DNA from: Oceanirhabdus sp. W0125-5
GTDB lineage: Bacteria > Bacillota > Clostridia > Clostridiales > Clostridiaceae
Length of the DNA: 64,000 nt
Assembly: GCF_027938815.1 (NCBI RefSeq)
Contig: NZ_CP115913.1
Span: 5,428,001-5,492,000 of the forward strand
Reading direction: 5' to 3'
Every line of letters starts with the position of its first letter. Within the stretch, counting starts at the first letter, position 1. The notes under the pieces were generated by a model, which did no database searches, had not been told where the DNA came from, and saw only the letters and a program-made list of their open reading frames with translations. A program made the position numbers and the translations under genes. This document shows positions 25,696 to 34,207 of the stretch, piece by piece.

Positions 25696-26430
25696 TTATC
25701 TATTTCCATTTTCAAAAATTCTATATCCGAATTCCATTGTTGAACCTTCTGAAAGCAGATAGTTACATGAAAACTCAGTTAATCCGATTCCCTCTGTGTA
25801 TACTCTTTTTTCTAAGTATGTCTCACTTCCATATCCTTCTACACCTTCAACAGCTGTCTCAGTAATAACAATAGTTCTTCCACTCTCGTCAGTGTTTATC
25901 TCTTTTATACTCGTTACTGCTTGATGCTTTTTCCCATTTATAACAACCTCTTGCTCCCAGCTAGAATCTTTTTTAAGTTCACCTTTAAGAATAATTGATT
26001 CTGTTATAATTGAAGGACTCTTTGTATCTTCATAAACCTGCTCAATTATTGAATCTTCTTTGATTGTATATTTTGTTTCTGATAGAAGATCTTCTTTGGA
26101 TTTGCCTGATTCTCCTTCACTCATATCCATATATTCATTCTTAAATGTAATAGTTTTCTCCTCAGATGATTCATTTACTTCACTAACAGTTGTATCTTTT
26201 CTAAACTCTGCAAATCCAGAATATTTAAATACAGTCCCTTCAACATCATTGATGAATTTTGCTAATTCCTTGCTCCAAGTTTCATTCTTTTCTTCTTTTT
26301 GCTCTTGATTTGTTTTATTATTTACTGCTTCTTTATTTTGATTATTTGAATTACTTCCGCACGATGCAAAAGTTAATAAAGTCATTGAAACTAAAGATGC
26401 TAACGCAACTTTCTTTAATATTGATTTCAT
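25696..26430 (-). CDS. Lipoprotein of unknown function
   Basis: 244 residues. Type II signal peptide MKSILKKVALASLVSMTLLT with lipobox FAS-C, then an Asn/Lys/Gln-rich tether and a beta-rich domain (about 55-244). AGGAGG before the ATG. It follows a two-component operon on the same strand after 95 bases, and may be a regulon member or sensor accessory. No family recognised. Confidence 0.78.
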   Translation of the reverse strand: MKSILKKVALASLVSMTLLTFASCGSNSNNQNKEAVNNKTNQEQKEEKNETWSKELAKFINDVEGTVFKYSGFAEFRKDTTVSEVNESSEEKTITFKNEYMDMSEGESGKSKEDLLSETKYTIKEDSIIEQVYEDTKSPSIITESIILKGELKKDSSWEQEVVINGKKHQAVTSIKEINTDESGRTIVITETAVEGVEGYGSETYLEKRVYTEGIGLTEFSCNYLLSEGSTMEFGYRIFENGNR

Positions 26431-26525
26431 ATTACTTCCTCCTAGAAAATAAATTATGTGTATATTATATATTGAAATTTTACAGGTTACGTTACAGTTA
26501 GGTTACGATTAATTAAATTTTATAA

Positions 26526-27914
26526 TTATCTGGGAAATTTCAATACTACCTCTGTTCCAACTCCAAGTTTACTATCAATAAGAAATTCACCTTTATGAAG
26601 TTCCATTATCTCTTTACATAAAGCTAAGCCTATTCCAGTACCACTTTTTGAAGAACTTCCCTTAAAAAACTTTTCTGTTACCCTTTTAAGGTCTTCCTCA
26701 GAAATCCCAACTCCCGTATCAGATATTTTTATTATTGCATATTCCTCTTCAACTACTGATGATACTGAAATTTTCCCTTCTGAAGGAGTGAATTTCATTG
26801 CATTATCTATAACATTTATCATAACCTGTTTTATTCTATTCTCATCACCTTTTATCTCAATTTTATTATTAGCCAGTGTAATATTAAGTGATATCTGATC
26901 TTCTTCAAATCTCTTTTTAAAGTAACTAGTTACATTTGTGATTAAACTATTCAAATCTATTATATCTCTTTTTAATATTACTCTCTTTGATTGCAACTTT
27001 GAAAAATCTAATAATTGCTCAACTAGTGTATTTAGGCGAATACTTTCATTGGTAATTATGTCTAATCCCATGGCTTTGTCACTCTCATCAAGATCTTCCT
27101 TCAATAATTCACTCCATCCTCTTATAGCTGCTAATGGCGTTCTTAGTTCATGAGATATGGATGAAATGAAATCATTCTTTGCTCTATTACTCTTTTCAAT
27201 TTCCTCTGTCATCATATTGATTGTGTCACAAAGTTTTCCAATCTCATCTTTAGATTTTTTATTAACCTTTACAGTGAAATCACCTTTTGATATTGTCTCA
27301 GCTGCTAATGTTAAATCTCGTACTGGGTTTAATATATCTCTAGCTAAAATTGAACTGAATATAAATGCTATTATTATTACAAATAATCCTGCGAGTATTA
27401 ATATTATTGATATATTTATTATAGCTGATATTATTTCATTTATATTAATCCTATATCTCATAGCACCTTCAATATTACCTAGTTTCTTTAGAGGAAATGT
27501 AATAGAAATCTCTCTTTGCTTTCCTTTATTTCTTTCAGTTATTGCATACTCGCTTTTTCCACCGATAATTTCCCAGATATCCTTATCTTTTGATATCTCT
27601 AATTGATTTTCTCCATTAGAATTTGTAATCATTCTTCCATCCTTGTCAAATATCTCGAGAAAAAAATCTTTATCTTCTGATTCAGTTTCTAATATGATTT
27701 TACTTTTTAGTTTAATATCTGCATAAGAATATTTAACATTATAAAACTCAATTGCTGCATATGATCTATTCTTAATCAAACTCCTAACACTTTGCATATA
27801 ATATTGTCTAACTGCCATGATGAATATAAGTTCAAGAATAAGAACTATAACAAGTATCAGTAATGCATTATTAAAATATATCTTTCCTCTAATACTATCT
27901 TTTTTTCTAATCAT
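26526..27914 (-). CDS. Sensor histidine kinase
   Basis: 462 residues. First membrane helix about 14-34, extracytoplasmic sensor about 35-165, second helix about 166-192, HAMP linker (SSILARDILNPVRDL), then HisKA with the phosphoacceptor in SSISHELRTPLAAIRG and HATPase_c with DNAMKFT (N box), DTGVGIS (G1) and GTGIGLAL (G2). Its ATG overlaps the stop of the response regulator gene by four bases, so the two are translationally coupled. Confidence 0.94.
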   Translation of the reverse strand: MIRKKDSIRGKIYFNNALLILVIVLILELIFIMAVRQYYMQSVRSLIKNRSYAAIEFYNVKYSYADIKLKSKIILETESEDKDFFLEIFDKDGRMITNSNGENQLEISKDKDIWEIIGGKSEYAITERNKGKQREISITFPLKKLGNIEGAMRYRININEIISAIINISIILILAGLFVIIIAFIFSSILARDILNPVRDLTLAAETISKGDFTVKVNKKSKDEIGKLCDTINMMTEEIEKSNRAKNDFISSISHELRTPLAAIRGWSELLKEDLDESDKAMGLDIITNESIRLNTLVEQLLDFSKLQSKRVILKRDIIDLNSLITNVTSYFKKRFEEDQISLNITLANNKIEIKGDENRIKQVMINVIDNAMKFTPSEGKISVSSVVEEEYAIIKISDTGVGISEEDLKRVTEKFFKGSSSKSGTGIGLALCKEIMELHKGEFLIDSKLGVGTEVVLKFPR

Positions 27915-28609
27915 GATTCATGACTCCACATATAGCCATATCCTCTAACCGTTTTTATGTACTGTGGTTTAGATGGATCATCTTCAACTTTCTGACGTAT
28001 TCTTCTAATATTTACCTCAACTACTTTTGAATCACCTACATAATCATCTCCCCATACCATGTCTAAAAGTTCATTTCTATCTAAAGTTGAGTTTTTATTC
28101 TCAATCAGCGATTTTAACAAAAGAAACTCTGTAGGCGTTAGCCCTATGACTTCCCCATTTTTTGTTACAACCTTCTTCATATTATCAATAGTGAATACTC
28201 CTACTGTCTCTATGCTTTTTTCCTTCTTCTCAGGATGCTTTATTCGTTCAACTCTCCTAAGTACAGATGCAATTCTAGCCTCTAATTCTTTAGCTCCAAA
28301 AGGTTTAACAATATAATCATCCGCACCACTATTTAACCCTGTTACTATATCCTCCTCACTGCCTTTAGCAGTAATCATTATAATCCCCATATCTGGGAAT
28401 GCTACTTTCAACCTTCGGCAAACCTCAAATCCATCTATATCAGGTAACATAACATCCAACAATGCCACATCCACATCTTCATCACAAAAGTTCAATGCCT
28501 CTCTTGAATTATCGAAATCTATAACCTCGTATCCCAAGGATTTGAGTTTTAGTTTCATAAAGCTTCTGATAGAAAATTCATCCTCTAGTATTAATATCTT
28601 ATTCTTCAT
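27911..28609 (-). CDS. OmpR-family response regulator
   Basis: 232 residues. Receiver domain 1-118 with acidic pocket (LILEDE), phosphoacceptor Asp in VALLDVMLPDIDG and the conserved Lys in YIVKPFGAKELEAR. Winged-helix DNA-binding domain (about 135-228) with LTPTEFLLLKSL and KTVRGYGYMW. Cognate partner of the kinase overlapping its end. It also overlaps the upstream lipoprotein gene by 11 bases, so the three genes form one operon. Confidence 0.95.
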   Translation of the reverse strand: MKNKILILEDEFSIRSFMKLKLKSLGYEVIDFDNSREALNFCDEDVDVALLDVMLPDIDGFEVCRRLKVAFPDMGIIMITAKGSEEDIVTGLNSGADDYIVKPFGAKELEARIASVLRRVERIKHPEKKEKSIETVGVFTIDNMKKVVTKNGEVIGLTPTEFLLLKSLIENKNSTLDRNELLDMVWGDDYVGDSKVVEVNIRRIRQKVEDDPSKPQYIKTVRGYGYMWSHES

Positions 28610-30113
28610 TTATTTCTGCTCCTTTCCTGTCTATAACCCTAAAGATATCTTTAATATATTCTTCTGAAATCTCTCCCTTATCATATATTGATTTAGGAAT
28701 TGAAGCACTATAATTATATAGTTGATTTTTTCCAAGCTTAATGATCTTTGAATCTTTTTCATCAAAATTATCATTCTTATGGATAATAATTGATAAAACT
28801 TTTACCGGTATCTCATTTCCAATATCATAAAATGATATTTTATTTTGCCATTTCTCTTCCACTTGCTTCTCAACATTATTTTGCTCATTATATTTCTGAC
28901 GTTCTTCAATAATTGCAACTTTACTCCTAATCTCATTAGGTAATATAATCTTAAAATTGTATTCTTTATTTACATATTCTCTTTTTGCAATAGTATAATT
29001 CCCATCTGTATTATATGTAAACCAGATTCTCACTGACTTTGTTACAAATTCCTTGATCCCTTCAATTTTATTTTTATAATCATATAATTCTGCTGATTGC
29101 CTCAAACATCCTATATCCAAAATTCCATCATTATTAACATCTTCAATAGAGATAATATTTACTAACTCTTCTCTTATTCCAACAGGAATTATATTAAATA
29201 TCATTGCATTTTCATTATTCCTTTGACTATTATTACTAATCTCCTCTACCTTTCCAGAGTAAATAAGAAGCATTAAATCTTCACTAAAATATCTATTTTG
29301 ACCATAAATATATATTCCTTTTCTCTTACTATCAACTCTTCCAGCTTTTAACCTAAGTGAATTAGCATACATTTCAATATATTCTCTATACGTTTCTACT
29401 AATTCCAATCCATTAAAAGCTAAAACATCTAAGTAGTTATAATCTTCCTCATTCTTTATAAGTATTATTTCCTGTTTATCATCAGAGTCTATATCAAATA
29501 TTTGATAATCACCTATAAAATCCGAATATAGATTTTGAAAATATCCATCGTGGTATGAGTATACTTTTAGGTTGTAATCCCCAGTATCTTCATTAAATGC
29601 AGTTATTAATATTTCTGGATACCCATCTGCTGTAATATCGCCAAATTCTACTTTTGATATTGAAATATTATTTCCATCTACACCATTGCTCACAGGAGCA
29701 TAAGTCAGCCTATTCCATCTATTATTCTTATACTTATATATCTGTATTTCATAATATGTATCTGATTCATCTAAACTATTTTTATATTTAGATAGCACCA
29801 CCACCTCTTTATCATCATCTCCCAATAAATTAATCTCCCTAAAAGCTGAATCTTCTTGATCAACTGCAATTGTAATTGTCTTATCCTCTTCAGCTAATAA
29901 TTTTATAATATCTGCATAATTTGATTTCTCCTGTACTCCTGAAATCAATTCCTCTGGCATAGATACCTTAGCACATGATGATGTCATGATCATAATTGTA
30001 AATATCACCACTACAATCACTATATTTTTTATACTCAATAATCTTTTATATAGCTTTAACTTTTCAATGCTTATACTATCTCTCTTTGACTTATCTATAT
30101 AATATTCTTTCAT
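28599..30113 (-). CDS. Lipoprotein with FG-GAP/VCBS-like repeats, first gene of a two-component operon
   Basis: 504 residues from the ATG at 30113 (GAGG upstream; in-frame GTG at 30128 and ATG at 30122 overlap that site). A hydrophobic segment ends in lipobox TSS-C near residue 48. The body contains acidic calcium-loop-like repeats: FGDITADGYPEI, IFDIDSDDKQEI and IEDVNNDGILDI, as in FG-GAP/VCBS propellers. Probably a surface lipoprotein that modulates or reports to the kinase two genes downstream; this is inferred from operon structure. Confidence 0.78.
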   Translation of the reverse strand: MKEYYIDKSKRDSISIEKLKLYKRLLSIKNIVIVVVIFTIMIMTSSCAKVSMPEELISGVQEKSNYADIIKLLAEEDKTITIAVDQEDSAFREINLLGDDDKEVVVLSKYKNSLDESDTYYEIQIYKYKNNRWNRLTYAPVSNGVDGNNISISKVEFGDITADGYPEILITAFNEDTGDYNLKVYSYHDGYFQNLYSDFIGDYQIFDIDSDDKQEIILIKNEEDYNYLDVLAFNGLELVETYREYIEMYANSLRLKAGRVDSKRKGIYIYGQNRYFSEDLMLLIYSGKVEEISNNSQRNNENAMIFNIIPVGIREELVNIISIEDVNNDGILDIGCLRQSAELYDYKNKIEGIKEFVTKSVRIWFTYNTDGNYTIAKREYVNKEYNFKIILPNEIRSKVAIIEERQKYNEQNNVEKQVEEKWQNKISFYDIGNEIPVKVLSIIIHKNDNFDEKDSKIIKLGKNQLYNYSASIPKSIYDKGEISEEYIKDIFRVIDRKGAEINEE

Positions 30114-30173
30114 TATACTCATCCTCACAATAGTTATTGATTAATATTATACTACAATATTTAAAAGGAAAAA

Positions 30174-30222
30174 TAGGGGACGGTTCATTAATTTTCTAAA
30201 TAAATTAATGAACCGTCCCCTA
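30174..30222. repeat. GGGGACGGTTC hairpin repeat, copy 8
   Basis: TAGGGGACGGTTCATTAATT with a complementary right arm. Located between divergent genes (28599 on minus, 30423 on plus), so not a terminator here. Confidence 0.95.
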
Positions 30223-30422
30223 GTTACCCCCTTCTTTTTCACTTATTAGTTTGATATTATCACAATATAACTGATTATTTTGTTTTAACTTACACATTAA
30301 ATTAAATTTACTTAAATTAATCTAATATTTTATAGTTTTATCTCTTTTAGATTTTGTATATACCTTTAATTTTTACAAATATATGGTAATATATATATAT
30401 AACCCTTTTGGAGGTGTATAAT

Positions 30423-30884
30423 TTGAGAATTAATAAGTATATATTTTTTTCAATTAGCATATTTTCAACATTTTTATCCTGTATTTTTTTTAAAGAACTT
30501 TATATTGATAGGTTGGTAAATAGTTATGCTGCTTATCCTGGTGATAGTAGCTTAGCAACTGTTGGTTTATCTCCATTAATAATCGTATTTCTCCTTATGA
30601 TTTTTCACTTTTCCTTACATATATCGATATTAAAAAAAATAATACCCTTAAAATATTTCCAAGTAGCATTTTCTCCATCAGCTCCACTAAATAAAAGTTT
30701 AAAACACTATCTATTTGATATATTAATTACTATTTTTCTAATTATTTTTATTCTAGGTATTATCTCAGAAGTTATGATATCAAACATTTTAGGCGTCTTC
30801 TTTCACTTATTTTCAGTATTTTGTTTATACCTTTATTGGATTTGGATAAGAAATCTCATATATATAAAACATGTTAGAAAATAA
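30423..30884 (+). CDS. Small integral membrane protein
   Basis: 153 residues from a TTG at 30423, eight bases after GGAGG; the upstream in-frame TTG at 30408 overlaps the site. About four hydrophobic helices (4-22, 48-66, 93-113, 118-138). No family recognised. Hairpin copy 9 begins on the base after the stop codon. Confidence 0.65.
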   Translation: MRINKYIFFSISIFSTFLSCIFFKELYIDRLVNSYAAYPGDSSLATVGLSPLIIVFLLMIFHFSLHISILKKIIPLKYFQVAFSPSAPLNKSLKHYLFDILITIFLIIFILGIISEVMISNILGVFFHLFSVFCLYLYWIWIRNLIYIKHVRK

Positions 30885-30956
30885 GACAAACGGGTGACAG
30901 ACGGGGGACGGTTCATGAATTCTTTTAATAAATTCATGAACCGTCCCCCGTTTGTC
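30885..30956. repeat. GGGGACGGTTC hairpin repeat, copy 9 (duplicated left arm)
   Basis: Left side reads GACAAACGGGTGACAGACGGGGGACGG, pieces of the outer arm in tandem. The right arm reads CCGTCCCCCGTTTGTC. Tips are CATGAATT class. It fills the whole gap between two convergent genes whose stops are at 30884 and 30958. Confidence 0.95.
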
Positions 30957-30957
30957 T

Positions 30958-31746
30958 TTATTGTTTGCTTACTTGTTTAGCATCAACACTAAGTTTCTTA
31001 TATAACACTTTATTTAATAGAAATTTATCTACCTCTATAACATCATTATCATCAACATCTATTTTAATCTCATAAAGCCATTTATCTGGTTTTCTCTTAA
31101 GAATTAATTTATTTTCTTCCCATTCATAATCAATAATAGTATTCCATTTTATGTTCATATGAGGAAAGTATATTCCTTTTTCATTTATTTTCACTGAATG
31201 CTCTAATGTTTTCATTGAGGAAATAAGCATTGCTTCTGCTACAACTACAGTAACCATCAACATTAGAATCCTATTAGTATCATTACTTGATGTGAACAAA
31301 ATACCACATATTATTATCAAAGTTATCACTAAATTTATTATAATATTTACACTTAATCGTCTTTCAATCCCTCTATCCATTAATTGTAACTCTTTAAATT
31401 GAATCATCGAACTTTTTATTATACAGTTTAACAGAAAAGATAAACCATAAATTCCCCCCAAAAGAATTATTAATTCTAGCAAAAACATCATTACTCCATT
31501 TAAACCTAACACCTTTTGAATATAATCTTCAATTGATTTATACATTGAAAAATAAAATGCCATTACGAAACCATCCGCAATTCTAAACCAAAATCCACCA
31601 AATGGTTTTCTAGCTACAAAGAAATTGATCTCACAATACTCAAAATTTCTAAATTTTAAAAGAGTAATTTCTAAATAAACTGTTATTCCCAAGACTAATA
31701 CTGATATTAAGCCCATTTCCCAAGTCATATTTTCTATAATCGTCAT
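30958..31746 (-). CDS. Membrane protein, paralogue of the upstream gene
   Basis: 262 residues. Starts MTIIENMTWEMG, with membrane helices at about 9-27, 52-68, 85-110, 131-150 and 155-172, then a soluble C-terminal domain with GIYFPHMNIKWNTIIDYEWE. The 251-262 residue gene just upstream has the same plan (MTLIENI..., GIYLPHMKIDWETIIGYEFE), so this is a tandem duplicate. The C-terminal part looks like a PH-like beta domain. No named family recognised. Confidence 0.75.
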   Translation of the reverse strand: MTIIENMTWEMGLISVLVLGITVYLEITLLKFRNFEYCEINFFVARKPFGGFWFRIADGFVMAFYFSMYKSIEDYIQKVLGLNGVMMFLLELIILLGGIYGLSFLLNCIIKSSMIQFKELQLMDRGIERRLSVNIIINLVITLIIICGILFTSSNDTNRILMLMVTVVVAEAMLISSMKTLEHSVKINEKGIYFPHMNIKWNTIIDYEWEENKLILKRKPDKWLYEIKIDVDDNDVIEVDKFLLNKVLYKKLSVDAKQVSKQ

Positions 31747-31770
31747 ATTCCCACCCTTAAAATATTATTT

Positions 31771-32505
31771 TTATGCAATTCTCTTTGTAAAGTAACTAGC
31801 TATCTTCCCTCTATCTTCTTGATATACATTTAATGAGTATTCCTCATACCCTTCTTCAGTCTCTCTCTTAATTATCAATAAATTATCTTCAAATTCATAG
31901 CCAATAATTGTCTCCCAATCAATCTTCATATGAGGCAAGTATATACCTGCTTCAGTTATTAAAACATAATATTTTATTGGTTTCATTGATATAATTATTA
32001 AAACTTGAATAATAATTAATCCAATCATAATCATATAATCCTTTTTAATTCCAAGAAAATCACTATATACAACACTGATAGTAATCATTACTATAAAAGA
32101 AACATTAAGAATTATATTCTTTATTAGTTGATTTTTTATAGTTAAAATTCCTGATTCCCATTGTTTGTTATCCATTATATATCCAATAATTTTACTTACG
32201 ACTCCTACTATTACTATATATAGAATATAACTTACTAATTTACACTCTATTAAATAACCATTAAAATACTCAACTATAAAACCATCATTATCATAAAGAA
32301 CTATAAGAAATATCATCATAGGAATCCCCTTTATAAAACTAAATTCTTTATGAGGTTCTTTCATTCCACTGATGTTAATAGTACAGTTTTCTATGGCTTT
32401 ATAGCTCCATAAAATTTTCAGCAAATATATATTAATATACATAACAGGAAACACTGTTAATACTAATATCAAAATATCCTCTGAGATGTTCTCTATTAAT
32501 GTCAT
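31771..32505 (-). CDS. Membrane protein, paralogue of the downstream gene
   Basis: 244 residues from the ATG at 32505. This start is supported by GGGAG eight bases upstream and by alignment with the paralogue (both begin MT-IIEN); the ATG at 32526 lacks a ribosome binding site. Several membrane helices are followed by the conserved soluble tail. 24 bases separate it from its paralogue, so one transcript. Confidence 0.75.
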   Translation of the reverse strand: MTLIENISEDILILVLTVFPVMYINIYLLKILWSYKAIENCTINISGMKEPHKEFSFIKGIPMMIFLIVLYDNDGFIVEYFNGYLIECKLVSYILYIVIVGVVSKIIGYIMDNKQWESGILTIKNQLIKNIILNVSFIVMITISVVYSDFLGIKKDYMIMIGLIIIQVLIIISMKPIKYYVLITEAGIYLPHMKIDWETIIGYEFEDNLLIIKRETEEGYEEYSLNVYQEDRGKIASYFTKRIA

Positions 32506-32574
32506 TCCCCTAGCTCCCTCATCCATAATTTTCTTTTATTATTATATACTACCACGTAATAAAGAACAAGCAAG

Positions 32575-32636
32575 AACAAACGGGGGACGGTTCATGAATT
32601 CTTTTAATAAATTCATGAACCGTCCCCCGCTTGTCC
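32575..32636. repeat. GGGGACGGTTC hairpin repeat, copy 10
   Basis: CGGGGGACGG...CCGTCCCCCG with CATGAATT tips. The right flank is CTTGTCCTG; the left flank has a duplicated and altered version (GAACAAGCAAGAACAAAC), as in copies 9 and 11. Confidence 0.94.
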
Positions 32637-32667
32637 TGCGCGAAGTCCCACTTATATCTTGCTTATA

Positions 32668-34206
32668 CTAAGTCATATCCCTAGGTGACTTTCCCGTATA
32701 TTTTTTAAATGTTCTTGAGAAGTATCTATAGTCAGGATACCCAACCATGTTAGCAACTTCTCCAATTTTATATTTTCCTTCTTTCATGAGTTCTATTGAT
32801 TTTTCAATCCTAAGTTTTGTCACATATTCAGTAAAACTTATACCTATGGTCTTCTTTATCTTCCTGCTTAAATAACTCTCAGACATAAATACATATTTCG
32901 CCACGTCAGATAATGATATATTCTCTGTATATCTTTCTTTTATAAAAACTAACGCTTTATCAAGTCCGCTATCCAACAAGTCACTATTCTGAATCTTTAT
33001 AGCATCTACTACTTTAAGCGAGAACCCCTTCATAAAATCATACATACTTTTCAATGTCTTTAGTTCATTAAAACTCTCAAAAGGGTCTTGCCCTTCTCCA
33101 AATGCAGTTTCATTAGATATATTCTTCTCACTTAGTACCTTATACCCTGTTGATATTAAATCTTTTGTTAACTGATTTATTATTTCATACCCAACATAGG
33201 CTTCTCGAAATATTCCCATATATATATCTTCAAGATTTTGTTCAACTTTTTTCCTGTTACCTGTTCTTAATGCCTCTCTGAAATGATTTTCAAGGTTCAA
33301 AATACTCTTCCACTTAACTTTATTCTCTTCTCTAAGCTCATGATAAAAATTTATAGTTCCTATACCTTTATAAACCCTGTTCTTAAGTGCCTGCTTTCCA
33401 TCTCTATACGCATGCCTTATATCCCCTATCATCTTTTTATCAGAACATCCTACAGTTAGATTAATGTTGAACTTTTCTTTCATTTTGCTCTGAATAAGTT
33501 CTAATTTATATATAAGTTCACTTTCATCCATATTTGCATCCAAAATTAATGTGAATATATTCTCATGGCTCTCTATATAATAATATTCTTCTTCTTTAAA
33601 ATGAAAATCTACAAGATATTTTAGTTCTTCATTTTGTTTGTAAAAACTGTCAAATTGTGATTTTTCCAAAGCTTCTTGATAAAACTCATTTTGTATACAG
33701 CATATAGATACTTCTTTAGAATTTATACGATATATATTAGATAATTCATTAATTATCTCCTTACCTCGCACTTTTCCTCTTAACATATCCAGTAGAATTT
33801 TCTCTCTTGCAATAAACACCCTATCCTTTTTTACTCTTATCTCTTTAGTCATTTTCTTTATCAACTCAATCAGTTCATCTTCATCTACTGGTTTAAGAAT
33901 ATAATCTTCTACATTAAGTTTTATTGCTTCTTTCGCATATTGAAGCTCATCGTAACCTGAAATAATAAGTATTTTGCAATCTGGATTAATTTTTCTTATT
34001 TCTCTGCACATATCAAGACCATTTCTATCTGCCATGCATATATCAGAAATTATTATGTCTGGTTTCTGATCTTTTGCAACCTCAATTCCCTCTTCTGCAT
34101 CTTCAGCTTCTCCGCAAATAATACATCCAAGCTCATCCCAGTTAATACATCTCTTCATTCCTTCGCGAATTATATACTCATCATCAACAATCATAACCTT
34201 AACCAT
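32668..34206 (-). CDS. YesN-type response regulator with AraC DNA-binding domain
   Basis: About 512 residues from the ATG at 34206 (AAGGAG ten bases upstream). Receiver domain 1-120 with MIVDDE, phosphoacceptor Asp in IIISDICMADRNGLD and Lys in YILKPVDEDEL. A long middle domain is followed by a C-terminal AraC/XylS double helix-turn-helix (about 410-510; SLSDVAKYVFMSESYLSRKI and KIGEVANMVGYPDYRYFSRT). Pairs with the YesM-type kinase one base upstream. Such pairs usually control sugar or nutrient ABC importers. Confidence 0.95.
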   Translation of the reverse strand: MVKVMIVDDEYIIREGMKRCINWDELGCIICGEAEDAEEGIEVAKDQKPDIIISDICMADRNGLDMCREIRKINPDCKILIISGYDELQYAKEAIKLNVEDYILKPVDEDELIELIKKMTKEIRVKKDRVFIAREKILLDMLRGKVRGKEIINELSNIYRINSKEVSICCIQNEFYQEALEKSQFDSFYKQNEELKYLVDFHFKEEEYYYIESHENIFTLILDANMDESELIYKLELIQSKMKEKFNINLTVGCSDKKMIGDIRHAYRDGKQALKNRVYKGIGTINFYHELREENKVKWKSILNLENHFREALRTGNRKKVEQNLEDIYMGIFREAYVGYEIINQLTKDLISTGYKVLSEKNISNETAFGEGQDPFESFNELKTLKSMYDFMKGFSLKVVDAIKIQNSDLLDSGLDKALVFIKERYTENISLSDVAKYVFMSESYLSRKIKKTIGISFTEYVTKLRIEKSIELMKEGKYKIGEVANMVGYPDYRYFSRTFKKYTGKSPRDMT

Positions 34207-34207
34207 G

